Shown here in pieces: positions 1 to 10,489 of a DNA stretch of 64,000 bases. Source of the stretch: Paludibacterium yongneupense DSM 18731 (lineage in GTDB: Bacteria; Pseudomonadota; Gammaproteobacteria; Burkholderiales; Chromobacteriaceae); assembly GCF_000422925.1 (NCBI RefSeq), contig NZ_KE383959.1:77196-141195 (forward strand), written 5' to 3'. Both the position numbers and the translations under genes were made by a program. The notes beneath the pieces are model-generated. The model had not been told where the DNA came from. It ran no database searches and saw nothing but the letters and a program-made list of their open reading frames with translations. Position 1 is the first letter of the stretch, and every line of letters begins with the position of its first letter.

Positions 1-5
1 GTTTT

Positions 6-34
6 CGGTTCATCCCCGCGGTCGCGGGGAACAG
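6..34 (-). CRISPR. First (leader-proximal) repeat of a type I-E CRISPR array
   Basis: A 29-nt unit with the short palindromic core CCCCGCG-ACC-GCGGGG seen in type I-E (E. coli-like) repeats; on the minus strand it begins CTGTTCCCCGCG and ends GGGGATGAACCG. It lies directly beyond cas2 and an AT-rich leader, where the first repeat of an I-E array is expected. Only one repeat and about 5 nt of the first spacer are inside the window, so the array continues off the left edge and its length cannot be judged. Confidence 0.88.
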
Positions 35-137
35 ACTAAAAACAAACCATTGTTTTTAATCAGCATTTCAACCACTCAAAAATCTACCGACTTTTCTGCG
101 ATCAGCCTGCGTTTTCAGCTTGTTAAAGAACGGAGGG
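35..137 (-). promoter_or_regulatory. CRISPR leader
   Basis: This AT-rich stretch between the cas2 stop and the first repeat has A and T runs near the repeat. In I-E systems this position holds the leader, which carries the array promoter and guides new-spacer integration next to the first repeat. No IHF site or promoter boxes could be assigned with confidence; the call rests on position and composition. Confidence 0.6.
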
Positions 138-1327
<1,190 letters not shown>

Positions 1328-1335
<8 letters not shown>

Positions 1336-1942
1336 GGCTCACCGGCGCCAGTGACAAGAGGCCTAAGCCCAGGGATTTTGCGTGCCCTATTCCTTGATGG
1401 ATTGTGGTTTGCAATGGCGCTGCCTGGTCAACGGCCAGCACACCTTCAAAACCTACCGCCTGTACCGTGATGACATGTCCTTTCTTGCGGACTGTCCAGC
1501 ATTCGGAGCGGGTACGCATCACGCTTTGCGCCACGCAACCGGCTTTTTGCAGTTGCCGCTGCAACCAGGCCAATTGATCATCCTCCTTGTTCAGGCCATA
1601 GCGTTTACCTTCTCGGGTAACAGTGGGATTGGCCAGCAGGCGGAAGCGATAGCATCGGTCATCTTGCAGCAGGGCTGACAGATCCAGCACCTTGCTGGCG
1701 CTATCCCGCAAATAGCCTGCGGGGAGTTTGTGCCATCGCCCCGCTTCCTCTGATTGAATCAGCAAGATGGCCACGCCCAGGGAAGCCTCTACACTTTCCA
1801 GTCGCCACAAAAAGCGCGCAGGCTGGGCTTCATCGTGTTCGGCAAATGCCCGGCTCAAGGTACGGTGCATGTCGTAAGCGCTGGCAAGGTCGCGTCGAAC
1901 GGCAGCCTCCCGGCTATCAAGCTTGAGTCTGGTCAGGAACAT
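1328..1942 (-). CDS. cas6e: CRISPR pre-crRNA endoribonuclease Cas6e (CasE/Cse3)
   Basis: 204 aa, usual size. Cas6e cuts the repeat hairpin of the precursor RNA and stays bound as part of Cascade. The catalytic histidine is at position 26 (AYDMHRTLSRAF), as in well-studied homologues, and the C-terminal glycine-rich RAMP loop reads GIGHAKSLGLGLLSL. It overlaps cas5e by 26 bp at its start and cas1 by 8 bp at its end, indicating co-translation in one operon. Confidence 0.94.
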
Positions 1943-2576
1943 GCATCACCTCCGGTTTGACAAAGCGTGGGCCAAATCTGCGTTCGGAGAACGGGCCCAC
2001 CGGCTGATCCAGGCGTACAGCACCTTCGGATGGGTGTTCCAGCATCAGGCGCAATGGCTGCCCGTGTTGTTCGGCCCGACCGCTGGCCAGCCGCGGCCAG
2101 GTGTGCAGCACAGATAGCAAATCACCATTCTGCACGCCTTCGGGTAGCCATAGGGGAAGCGCGGGTGGCATGGATTTGCGGCCGAGCGCCAGCGGCCATA
2201 CCGGCTGTTGCAAAGCTAGCTGGATGGTTGAGAGCAGCGCAGCGTCCCCTTCCAGCCCCACCAGAAATACTGCGTCGGACAGATAAAAACGCGGACTGAC
2301 CACGGTACGTTTGTGGTCTGGCTTGCCGGAAGCCAGCAGCACGCCGGTTGCTGTCTGATAATCACGCATTAGCAAGCCTTCACGGTCCACGCGCACCGCC
2401 ATGCGCAATGAGGCGATATCATCCACCGGCAGGCTACGGTCACGCCCGAGTGCGGCGCAAATCAAGCCGATAACGCCGGATTTTGAGGGCTCCAGCCCGC
2501 TATCGCGTTCGTCAAACCGGCTGGTGGTGCCCCATGCCTGCATGGGGCCAGCCAGCCGAAGCAGCAAGGTGGCCAT
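1917..2576 (-). CDS. cas5e: Cascade subunit Cas5e (CasD)
   Basis: 219 aa. The N-terminus LLLRLAGPMQAWG followed by SRFDERDSGLEPSKSGVIG is the recognisable Cas5e RAMP signature. In Cascade it caps the 5-prime handle of the crRNA and contacts Cse1. It starts 1 nt after the cas7 stop and runs 26 bp into cas6e. Length and motifs are normal. Confidence 0.94.
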   Translation of the reverse strand: MATLLLRLAGPMQAWGTTSRFDERDSGLEPSKSGVIGLICAALGRDRSLPVDDIASLRMAVRVDREGLLMRDYQTATGVLLASGKPDHKRTVVSPRFYLSDAVFLVGLEGDAALLSTIQLALQQPVWPLALGRKSMPPALPLWLPEGVQNGDLLSVLHTWPRLASGRAEQHGQPLRLMLEHPSEGAVRLDQPVGPFSERRFGPRFVKPEVMHVPDQTQA

Positions 2577-2577
2577 A

Positions 2578-3714
2578 TTATTGCTCCAGCCCGCTACTCA
2601 CTTGCGCCACAACCCAGTCGGCCAGTGCAGTCAGGCTGGTTTGGCACTCGCCCAGGTCTTGCGGCCACGCATGAGATAAATCCAGATAGGCCCAGCGATC
2701 CTGCTCATCACCATAAATGGCCGAGAGCTGCTTGTCGTAATCTGCCAGCGCTGCAACCGAAGGGCTGGTCAGCGCCTCGCCACCTCGGGCATACACCGGC
2801 TTCTCAAAAGCATTTGCCAGATTGAGCGGGCTTGCATGACGAATGGCGATACCGATAAAGCTGGGCGGATTATGCGCGGCAAAAGTGTTTTGCTTGCCGG
2901 TAGGAATGGCTCGGGCTACCGCCAGCACCAGCGCACGCAAGCCTGCCAGCGCCAGTTCGCGGTCGCCTTGCAGGTTAGCGACCAGCTTGGCCGGGTCAAG
3001 CACCGCATAGCGATAGAAGGTGGCGGAATTAAACTCGACCTGACCGATCATGCCGGCACCGGTTTCATCCGCTGCCCCCATGTCATCCACGGCGGTGAAA
3101 TAGTCGAATTCGCGCTCTACCCGATGGGTACTGATGGCATGGGCCACCTGGCAGGCGGCGTCCTGATTCACTTCGGGCAAGTCCGCCAGCATGCGACCAA
3201 ACAGGGCCACATCCAATGCTTTGCCCCCATTCATGATGGTTTTTGCCTGTTTCACCACCTCTGCCGGCGCACTGGCCTTTGCGTCTTTTTTGCTCTTTTT
3301 CCCGCCACTGACCGGCGCTGCCAGCACGTCCCAGTGTTGATTGACGAGTGAGGCAAAACCATCGACTTCCTGCTGTCCCAAGAACAGCAGGTATTCGGTT
3401 TTACCATCGTCTTTCAGTTTCAGACCAGCGGCAGAGAGTGCGCTTTCAATACGGCTATCGAGGTCCTCCGCGTCACGGCCATATTGCTCTTGCAATTGCG
3501 CACGCAGCAGTTCCAGCAGTTTCTTGGTGCGGATGCCCTGATTCGGCACCGGGAAGTCAGCATTCAAACGAATGGCCCGCTTAAAACACTGACTGCTGAC
3601 ACGGGCACGACGATAGCCGCCAAACACCGCATCTTTCGGTGCACCGGTATCGTCACGGTTGAGGTTGGATGGCGCAAAGTTCTGGATCAGGTGAAATTCG
3701 ACAAACAGGCTCAT
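2578..3714 (-). CDS. cas7e: Cascade backbone subunit Cas7e (CasC/Cse4)
   Basis: 378 aa, slightly longer than the E. coli protein (about 363). The N-terminus FVEFHLIQNFAPSNLNRDD and the following GGYRRARVSSQCFKRAIR are typical of Cas7e, the six-copy filament that holds the spacer part of the crRNA. A lysine/serine-rich linker (GGKKSKKDAKASAPAE) near residues 137-152 may account for the extra length. A 44-bp gap separates it from cse2, the widest in the operon. Confidence 0.95.
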   Translation of the reverse strand: MSLFVEFHLIQNFAPSNLNRDDTGAPKDAVFGGYRRARVSSQCFKRAIRLNADFPVPNQGIRTKKLLELLRAQLQEQYGRDAEDLDSRIESALSAAGLKLKDDGKTEYLLFLGQQEVDGFASLVNQHWDVLAAPVSGGKKSKKDAKASAPAEVVKQAKTIMNGGKALDVALFGRMLADLPEVNQDAACQVAHAISTHRVEREFDYFTAVDDMGAADETGAGMIGQVEFNSATFYRYAVLDPAKLVANLQGDRELALAGLRALVLAVARAIPTGKQNTFAAHNPPSFIGIAIRHASPLNLANAFEKPVYARGGEALTSPSVAALADYDKQLSAIYGDEQDRWAYLDLSHAWPQDLGECQTSLTALADWVVAQVSSGLEQ

Positions 3715-3758
3715 GGCAATTTTCCAAAAATGGCGATATCAATTCAGGGAACAGCGGC

Positions 3759-4274
3759 TTATTTCTCTTGTGCAACCAACTGGCGATAAAAATCCCGCGC
3801 CCAGCGCTGGCGCACTTTGTCGCGCGCTTCAAACTGGAAGGGATTGAGATAACGCGACAGGTCCTGCAGGAGACTGACGTAATCCAGCCCGTAGCCATCG
3901 GCGGCCAACAAGGACACAATCTGGCGCAGATATTGAGATAGGTCTTCGGCGTCAGCAGCCAGGAGAGCGATAAACCGCTGTTCGATACTGCCGCTGTCAC
4001 GCGCCTGCATCAGCTTGCCCAGTGCAGCTGCCAGGCTTTGCCCTTCGGCATGTTGCGGGTGGCGAGAAAACAGTGCGGCCGTGACATACAAGGCCTGGCG
4101 GTAACTGTCTTCGGCATGACTATCTGCTGAAACAAAACGTTCCACATACGGGAAGGCTGGCGGATACGCCCCCGGTGCGAATCCGGCACTACGGCGCAAG
4201 GCCGCCAGCGCGCCACGGTTGTTTTGCGCCAGGTTTTGCAAATGCAGGACAAAGGCCTGCGGCTGGTCAAACAT
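3759..4274 (-). CDS. cse2: Cascade small subunit Cse2 (CasB)
   Basis: 171 aa, all-helical composition. It is assigned from position between cse1 and cas7, size, and a family-like N-terminus (LQNLAQNNRGALAALRRSAG). Two copies form the belly of Cascade and stabilise the R-loop. The start overlaps the cse1 end by 8 bp. Cse2 is poorly conserved, so position carries part of the weight. Confidence 0.9.
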   Translation of the reverse strand: MFDQPQAFVLHLQNLAQNNRGALAALRRSAGFAPGAYPPAFPYVERFVSADSHAEDSYRQALYVTAALFSRHPQHAEGQSLAAALGKLMQARDSGSIEQRFIALLAADAEDLSQYLRQIVSLLAADGYGLDYVSLLQDLSRYLNPFQFEARDKVRQRWARDFYRQLVAQEK

Positions 4275-5823
4275 GAGATGGCTCCTCTGGCAGGGATGCG
4301 ATAACAGGACGCAGGGACTTGATCAGCCCCAGATAGAAAGATTCGTGCAGGGCACGGGCCCGCAAGGCACGGGCGCTGGTACCCAATTGGCGACACACGG
4401 TTGCCCAGGACAGCTCGGCAGCAGCCAGTTTTGCCGATCGCCAGTAGGCGTCGGCTGTATCCAGCCGGTTATCGGCGAGAAACACCAGAAGTTGCGGCAA
4501 ACGGCTTTCCAGCGTGGAGAAGTAGGAGGCGGTGGCAGGACCGTTGTCAAACACCGCCCGCGCGCGACTGCGTGTGTCCTTGTGTTTTGGGTCAGGCATG
4601 GTATTAGCCAACATGCTACAGGCCTTCTCCTTGATGCTTTTGAACAGATCCTCGCCTTCACGCAAGTAAATGCGCAGTACCTCAGCTGCATCTTCCTGAG
4701 CCAGCAAGCGTTGCGGCAGGGCAAACCGTTCAACACGCCAACGCAAGAGTTTGGCCTGATCACTGGCCAACCCCAGCACCATGACCGCAAGCCAGCCGGA
4801 GGATTCACCCAACCTTTGCAACACCAGATTGGCGTAGCCCAGTACTGCAGCAGGCAAGGCATGCTTGCCACTGGCATCCGGTAAAAAAGTCGGTAAATCA
4901 CGCCACACTGCCCGGCCCTCGCTAAAGCCCAGCCGCACCATGCCCACGCTACCAGCGCGGTAGCTTGCCATACTGTCCGGCACGTGTTCGTCGTCGGCCA
5001 ATGCAAGGCCGGCGGCAAAACGTATCTGGCTAATGGTTTGCCCACCGTCGTTGTCCGGTAATAGCAGGACTGCACGGCTCAAGCGCGTATAGCGGTCATT
5101 TGGCCCGGTTGCTAGCGCGGGCTCGCCACGCAAAGCGGCAATATCAGGTTGCGGCTTTTCCCAGGCAGGCAAGTCACCCTCGCCTTCCGGCTTGGAAGGA
5201 TGCAATGCCAAGCACAAGGTCTGAGCCAAAGTCTCACCCACAGGCAGGATGGCAGCGGTATTAGCCAACGCCCCTGCCTTGTCTGAATCCCTGACAGTTT
5301 TCACCAAGCCCCCTGGCGTGAACTGCAAGAAGCCCAGTAACTGGCACATCAGCGAGGAGACGGGCAAGCTGCTCCCCAGAGTGTCTACCGCATGATCAAA
5401 CAACACCGGAGCATTGCCACTGCTACTGGCCAACACAATCTGTGTCCAGGATTTACTCTTGGCTCGCGTCTCCTCTGCTACCGCCAAAGCCGCTACTTGC
5501 ATGAACGGCCACTCGGGATGAAATACATAGAAGCGCTCACGCCAGCGTTCCAGATAATCATGAATCGCGTCGACCGGCAGGCCTTCTCGATAGTAGCGCG
5601 CCATATCCCGCGCTGACCAAGTGCCGAACTTGTGCGTAAAAGCGCGATGGGTGATGACCAGCAGCAGACGATATAGCGCGATCAGGCTGGGCGGTGCCGT
5701 TTCCGCCAGTGCACTGATCTGCTTGGCATCGGCAAACAGCTGCAACAAACCAATATCTTTGACCTGCCCATCGGCATAGCGCACCGGTAGCCAAGGCTCG
5801 TCCAACAGGTTGTATGACTTCAT
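4267..5823 (-). CDS. cas8e: Cascade large subunit Cse1 (CasA/Cas8e)
   Basis: 518 aa from the chosen start. The N-terminus MKSYNLLDEPWLPVRYADG matches the Cse1 family start. Cse1 recognises the PAM and recruits Cas3. An upstream in-frame start (to 5904) would add 27 residues unlike the family; the ATG at 5823 overlaps the cas3 stop as ATGA, which favours it and implies translational coupling. The end overlaps cse2. Confidence 0.94.
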   Translation of the reverse strand: MKSYNLLDEPWLPVRYADGQVKDIGLLQLFADAKQISALAETAPPSLIALYRLLLVITHRAFTHKFGTWSARDMARYYREGLPVDAIHDYLERWRERFYVFHPEWPFMQVAALAVAEETRAKSKSWTQIVLASSSGNAPVLFDHAVDTLGSSLPVSSLMCQLLGFLQFTPGGLVKTVRDSDKAGALANTAAILPVGETLAQTLCLALHPSKPEGEGDLPAWEKPQPDIAALRGEPALATGPNDRYTRLSRAVLLLPDNDGGQTISQIRFAAGLALADDEHVPDSMASYRAGSVGMVRLGFSEGRAVWRDLPTFLPDASGKHALPAAVLGYANLVLQRLGESSGWLAVMVLGLASDQAKLLRWRVERFALPQRLLAQEDAAEVLRIYLREGEDLFKSIKEKACSMLANTMPDPKHKDTRSRARAVFDNGPATASYFSTLESRLPQLLVFLADNRLDTADAYWRSAKLAAAELSWATVCRQLGTSARALRARALHESFYLGLIKSLRPVIASLPEEPSHV

Positions 5824-8531
5824 GGTAATTCCTGCAGGGTTTGAGTGGAGTAGACCAGACCCAGTTTCGGGTCCAGCCGAATGGAAAGCTTGCCGATCTG
5901 GCATACGCCGTCTTGCAGCAACAACGGAGGGTAATGCGCAAGCAGGGGGTGTTCGGCCAACGCGGGATGGGGTGCTTGCGCTTGCAGGTGTTTGAGCAAC
6001 GCTTTACGGGAAATCTTAATTTGACGTGCATACAGCTGCCGCGCCAGTGCGTCGCTTACGGGCTTCTCTGGGGTAAATGGCGCACTGCCGGCATGCATGC
6101 GCCACTGGCCATCGGCATCCACCCACACTGGAATGGCAGTGATGCTTTCGCTGCCCAGGCGGGTCTGATTACGCAGCGCCAGCGTATCGTCCTCGTCCGC
6201 CCCATGCGGTTTGTCGTTGTAGGCATATTCAGGGGGTTCACGCGGATCGATAGCAATATGGCGCGCCAATTGCACCTGAAAATCAGTACTAGCCTTGTGC
6301 TCTATACGGCTAACATCTTCAATTTTTTGCACAATATCAGCCGCCAGCACGGGTAACGCCGGCCATGGCGCATACACTGCCTGCACCAAGCGGTCGATAT
6401 CGTCGGGCAGCCTCCATACCGGTTCATTAAGCAGCATGGCCCAAGTCACCAGACACAGATAGTCGCCGTAAATCCGTCCCCAGTTCGTAGTCTCCAGGTC
6501 AGGTAGACGCTCGGACAACAAGCCGGCAACCAGTAGACGCGGCTGGCAGTGGGCAACCGGCCGCAGATCACGCTGATGACGATGTAGACGACCGGCTCGC
6601 TGCAGCAGCAGGTCAACCGGCGCCAGATCGGAAATCAGGAAATCGAAGTCAATGTCGAGGCTCTGCTCGGCAACCTGGGTCGCAATCAACAATGCGCGTC
6701 CAGGTCGTTCCGCTGTTGGGCCAAAGGTATTCAGTACCTTCTCTTCGATATCCCGGCGCTCGTCGGCAGGAAAGCGGGCATGGAACAGCAGTAGTACCGT
6801 ATCGTCAGGCAAGCGATCAACCAGACTCAGATAGAGCTGCTGGGCGCGATCCACCGTGTTGACGATGACGGCTCCGCATCCCCCTTCTTGCAAGGCACCC
6901 AGGGCCTGAATGGCGATGCTGCCCAGCGATTCGTCCAGTCCGCTTACTTGGATGGGCTCTTGCTGGCGTGCACTAAAGGTGTCACCGCGCACACCCTTGC
7001 CATCGGCCAGCAATACCCGTGGATAAGGGGGGTTATCAGGAATACCTCCGGTCACGTCCCAGGCTCGCAGTAAAGCCTCACGCTTTTTATCCGGCAGGGT
7101 GGCACTCATCAATATCACCGAGCAGCCTAGCGCTTTCAGCCAACGCAACAGGGTTTCGATCAGGCCACCGGTGTAGGCGTCGTAAGCGTGTACTTCATCG
7201 AGCACGACCACCTTGTTGGCCAAACCCCATAGCCGCACAAAGTGATGTTTGACGTTCATTACCCCAAACAAGCCTTGGTCCACCGTCCCCACCCCATAAG
7301 GGGATAGCAGACCGCGCCGCTTTTGCGCAAACCAGGCAGAGGAGCGCACGGCTTCATCGCGCGAGTCACCCCATATATCGCGTAGGCGGGCCACGGTTTC
7401 ATTCATCTCCGAGCCACCGTGCGCCAGTTGGATGTCCAGCATTGAGTGACCGGCAAAAGAGCGCAGAAATTTCAACGTGCGCTCGAACATGGCATTGCCG
7501 GTGGCTTGCGTGGGTAAGGCCAGATAGATCCCGCGATGACGCTCGCGCTCTTGCAGCCTCAGACAGGCAAGAAACGCCAGCTCGGTCTTTCCCTCTCCCA
7601 TCGGAGCTTCCACCACCATCAAACTAGGGCCCTGTCCTCCTGACAACAGGGCATCGGCTACCTGCTGCAAAGGGCGAGCCGTAACTCTCTGGCTCGCACC
7701 AAGAATCTGCGTAATTAATTCGTTACTACTGGCATCCGGTTGCTGCAGCAAGGCAAAAAATGGCGGCCACCCCAGCTTATCGGGCTTTGCCAGCACCTTG
7801 AATGCTATTTCCCGAGCGTTGGCAAAATGCCCGGCCAGGGTGGCGTCACGTTCACCGGGCACAAACCATTCGCTGTTGGAACCGATCCAGTCACACACAC
7901 TGGTTAGGCCCGCCAACCATTGAACGGCAGTAAGGGATAGCAATTGATCCTGGGGGGCAGAGTCGGGAGAAAGCGTTTGCCAATAGGCATGAAAGATTTG
8001 CTGGCGAGTTGATTTCCAGATATCGGGCTCACCTACCGGGTGGATCGCTTGACCATCCAGAAAATTGAACCCATGGTGGGCACTCACCGCTTGCACCACG
8101 CCGGAGGCCCAATCGTAAGCCACACCCATGGATTGCAAAAACTTGGGAAGCAACGCAGCGGTGGCGGCATCGTGCCTATCCGCCTTAAGGCATATATCCG
8201 GGGAGAAAACCAGGCCCGACTGTTGGCCCAATCGCATGCCGGGCTCCCATTTGGCCTGAAAGCCGGGAATCGCTTTTCCAAAATCATGCAGGCCAACCAA
8301 TGCGGCCAGCCAATGCCTGACAGCGCCAGCCGGTAAACCAAACCATTCAGCCGTCTGTATCTCATTGCTCGGGCAGTATTCCAGCAACACCGATGCGACA
8401 GCAGCCACATCCAGCATATGGCACAGCAAGCTGTGCCATAGCTCTTCTCCACTTTTTGCCCAAATATTTCTGCAAGCGGGCGGAAGTGCATCAAACCGAA
8501 GCGGATTTTCACTACTAAGCAGCGGCGCCAT
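5820..8531 (-). CDS. cas3: CRISPR-associated helicase-nuclease Cas3 (HD fused to SF2 helicase)
   Basis: 903 aa, full length for type I-E Cas3. The N-terminal HD nuclease shows HSLLCHMLD near residue 33, GLHDFGK (H82-D83) and a later SAHHG. The helicase part has Walker A (APMGEGKTELAF), a DEVH box (VVLDEVHAYD), motif III (LMSATLP), motif V (ATQVAEQSLDIDFD) and motif VI (QRAGRLHRHQ). It degrades DNA unwound after Cascade binding. It is the first gene of the operon. No strong ribosome-binding site is seen before the ATG at 8531; no frameshift is seen. Confidence 0.96.
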   Translation of the reverse strand: MAPLLSSENPLRFDALPPACRNIWAKSGEELWHSLLCHMLDVAAVASVLLEYCPSNEIQTAEWFGLPAGAVRHWLAALVGLHDFGKAIPGFQAKWEPGMRLGQQSGLVFSPDICLKADRHDAATAALLPKFLQSMGVAYDWASGVVQAVSAHHGFNFLDGQAIHPVGEPDIWKSTRQQIFHAYWQTLSPDSAPQDQLLSLTAVQWLAGLTSVCDWIGSNSEWFVPGERDATLAGHFANAREIAFKVLAKPDKLGWPPFFALLQQPDASSNELITQILGASQRVTARPLQQVADALLSGGQGPSLMVVEAPMGEGKTELAFLACLRLQERERHRGIYLALPTQATGNAMFERTLKFLRSFAGHSMLDIQLAHGGSEMNETVARLRDIWGDSRDEAVRSSAWFAQKRRGLLSPYGVGTVDQGLFGVMNVKHHFVRLWGLANKVVVLDEVHAYDAYTGGLIETLLRWLKALGCSVILMSATLPDKKREALLRAWDVTGGIPDNPPYPRVLLADGKGVRGDTFSARQQEPIQVSGLDESLGSIAIQALGALQEGGCGAVIVNTVDRAQQLYLSLVDRLPDDTVLLLFHARFPADERRDIEEKVLNTFGPTAERPGRALLIATQVAEQSLDIDFDFLISDLAPVDLLLQRAGRLHRHQRDLRPVAHCQPRLLVAGLLSERLPDLETTNWGRIYGDYLCLVTWAMLLNEPVWRLPDDIDRLVQAVYAPWPALPVLAADIVQKIEDVSRIEHKASTDFQVQLARHIAIDPREPPEYAYNDKPHGADEDDTLALRNQTRLGSESITAIPVWVDADGQWRMHAGSAPFTPEKPVSDALARQLYARQIKISRKALLKHLQAQAPHPALAEHPLLAHYPPLLLQDGVCQIGKLSIRLDPKLGLVYSTQTLQELP

Positions 8532-8564
8532 GAATAGCCATGTACCCTTTGTGTTTACATTGGC

Positions 8565-8593
8565 ATATTACATTGATTTCATATTTAGTTTAA
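8565..8593 (-). promoter_or_regulatory. Possible promoter of the cas operon
   Basis: Minus strand TTAAAC, 17 nt, TAATAT, about 35 nt before the cas3 start. The -10 box is good and the -35 box poor. The surrounding 8540-8610 is much more AT-rich than the chromosome, like the silenced cas promoter of E. coli, so repression by an H-NS-like protein is possible but not shown by the sequence. Confidence 0.35.
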
Positions 8594-8610
8594 CTTCACT
8601 TCTCCTGCAT

Positions 8611-9025
8611 CATAAACGGTCTGCTCCCAGTGCGGCATTATCGATGTAATGTACTGCCTCATGCAGCTTGCAACATCCAAATGACCTTGCTCCTCGATAG
8701 GATGCCGTGCAAGCAGTAGATTACAGACTTTAAGATCTTAAACCACGGTACATCCAATGATAGGGAAGAATTCCACATCGAGGCGATGAAGAATGCGCGC
8801 ACCGTGATCTGGCGACCAGTGGGCAGCCATTTTCCGTGACACTCTTGGGCAACCGCTTCGAAATTGTTCGTGACGGCAAATATGGCCTGCTGCTTATCTT
8901 GTTTTTTGGCCCCGTGATTGAGGATTTTGATTAGCGAAGAAGAATGAAAGAGCAAGAAACGGGGCACGGAAACGGATCGTACCCAAGATACTGGCGACAC
9001 TCCTAACCGTTGCCGAGGTGTTGAT
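8611..9025. other. Non-coding stretch between cas promoter and pseudogene
   Basis: About 415 nt with no gene I can support. An open frame on the minus strand (8659-9060) and a short run ending in a stop near 8934 on the plus strand have composition unlike proteins and match nothing I recognise. Its AT-richer composition and the decayed gene beside it suggest degenerating accessory DNA. Confidence 0.5.
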
Positions 9026-9690
9026 ATGTCTGATTCACACGTTCTAAGCGAGCCTGCCATCCTTATGCTTCGGAACGCCTGTCGTTCTGATCAGCACAAG
9101 GAATGCAGATGGCACGCCCAATATCGCACACTTTTCTTCAGCATTCTGGCTCGGATGGTGTTGCATCATCGGGATCGGCGCAGCATCAAAAACAACAGAA
9201 AATCTTAATCGTACTGGCGAGTGCGTTCTCAATCTTCCGTCGTCCCGTGAAGCCGGGGCAGTGGATCGCATCGCCCGCACCACTGGCTCCAATCCGGTTC
9301 CAGCTTCAAAGCAAGTTTGGCCTGACTGGACTGACACCGGTTGATTCGCTGACGATGGCGGCCCCGCGAGTACAGGAGTGTCCCGTTCGCATGGAGGCAG
9401 TCGTGGCCGCGCGGCACGGTATCAGTGAAGATACGCCGCAACTACGCGGCGCCATCAATATCTTCGAGTTGGGGGTTCAACGGGTACATGTGCGCCCTGA
9501 TCTTCTTCTCAATGGCGCCCCCAACCGCATCGCCCCAGACAAATGGCACCCGCTCATCATGAGCTTCCAGAATTTTTACGGCTTGTCGCCGGGCCAAATA
9601 CATAGCTCGAAACTGGCAGATATTCCATAGTCAGCATATCGAAGCCCCGATGCTGAGCGGGCCCGTACTTGTCCGCGTGCTGGAAGTTGA
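9026..9690 (+). pseudogene. Flavin reductase family (FMN-binding split barrel) pseudogene
   Basis: Pieces of one protein lie in three frames. Frame 2 from ATG 9026 gives VLSEPAIL. Frame 3 from about 9065 gives FGTPVVLISTRNADGTPN, then SAFWLGW and TGECVLNLPSS. Frame 1 from about 9310 gives FGLTGLTPV, APRVQECPVRMEA and PLIMSFQNFYGL. These match the order of the flavin-reductase-like family. Lesions are a 1-nt frameshift near 9063, a frameshift with apparent loss of around ten codons near 9305, and a stop at 9628-9630, after which the family-like tail YRSPDAERAR continues. The gene is clearly dead. Confidence 0.85.
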
Positions 9691-9813
9691 GTTGAATCGA
9701 GCTTCGCAACCATTGAAGCCGATTCATCTTGACTGACCGTTCGTGGCTGCGGATTCAACCGGCGACGGGCGTTATCGGCAGTAGCCGGATAGTCCCGGAC
9801 AAACCCGGACAAC

Positions 9814-9849
9814 AAAAAACCCGCATAGCCTTACGCTGTGCGGGTTTTG
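9814..9849 (-). terminator. Intrinsic terminator of tRNA-Leu
   Basis: The inverted repeat ACCCGCATAGC / GCTGTGCGGGT has A and T runs on both flanks, 33 nt beyond the tRNA-Leu 3-prime end. On the minus strand the hairpin is followed by TTTTTTG. It could also act on the plus strand. Confidence 0.8.
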
Positions 9850-9881
9850 TGTACTTTATCGGACCTTCCCGGAAGGAAGGC

Positions 9882-9966
9882 TGGTGCCCCGAGCCGGAAT
9901 CGAACCGGCACAGCCGAAGCCGAGGGATTTTAAGTCCCTTGTGTCTACCAGTTTCACCATCGGGGC
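9882..9966 (-). tRNA. tRNA-Leu (anticodon UAA)
   Basis: 85-nt class II tRNA with encoded CCA. The acceptor arms GCCCCGA and TCGGGGC pair, the anticodon loop CTTAAAA gives UAA, and the T-loop GTTCGATTC and a long variable arm are present. It has its own promoter upstream and terminator downstream. In E. coli the same isoacceptor (leuZ) closes the pgsA-glyW-cysT-leuZ cluster; here it stands alone, about 24 kb from pgsA-tRNA-Gly-tRNA-Cys and on the same strand. Confidence 0.96.
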
Positions 9967-10008
9967 CTATCGACGCCGCCGGCTTGCACCAGGCACATCG
10001 AGTCGAGC

Positions 10009-10038
10009 ATTGTATGGGCTAAGCCCACCGCTTAGCAA
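10009..10038 (-). promoter_or_regulatory. Promoter of tRNA-Leu
   Basis: Minus strand TTGCTA, 18 nt, TACAAT, ending 42 nt before the mature tRNA 5-prime end. This would give a short 5-prime leader. Both boxes match four or five of six consensus positions. Confidence 0.6.
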
Positions 10039-10313
10039 GCCGACACCCGGATTTGAATTGTAGCCATCTGACATCTACCATTAGAACGTCCGGTCGTTGC
10101 GACCGTGAATGCAGCCCCGCCCGCTGGCGGCGGGTTCTTCCATCGACGAGAAGCGATACATGAACGACGGCAGTAGTCCCTGGCGTTGCCCGGCAACGCC
10201 TCCATCCAGCCATACCGGCCCGGGCAGGGCTGGCTCGTCGACGTCTTGCCGTCTCGCGCGGTAAGCCGCCGCTGCGCCGCCTTGCGGGCCCACCCGCAAC
10301 AGGAGACGCAATC

Positions 10314-10445
10314 ATGAACTACGGCAGCCTGATTTCCGAATACACCCAACTCAAAAATGAAGCGCAATCCCGGCCGGCGGCCGAGGGAGCCAGCGTGCTG
10401 CGCTTTATGCTGGATGCGCTGCGAAAGTGGCGTTATCGTGTCTGA
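10314..10445 (+). CDS. Small protein of unknown function, 43 aa
   Basis: This short frame starts MNYGSLISEYTQLKNEA and ends LRFMLDALRKWRYRV. It has a good ribosome-binding site (AGGAG, 8 nt before ATG). The C-terminal half is a basic amphipathic helix loosely like the arginine-rich end of small DUF1127-type proteins, but the match is too weak to name it. It lies 44 nt before the patatin gene on the same strand and may be co-transcribed. The 270 nt upstream hold only GC-rich hairpins. Confidence 0.45.
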   Translation: MNYGSLISEYTQLKNEAQSRPAAEGASVLRFMLDALRKWRYRV

Positions 10446-10489
10446 ACCGGTCCCGTCGGCGACTTGTTACCTGCAAGGGGATATGCTCA

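Noticed and set aside
8659-9060. 133-codon minus-strand frame next to the cas promoter
   Set aside because: Not protein-like, no ribosome-binding site, and it overlaps the start of the flavin reductase pseudogene on the other strand.
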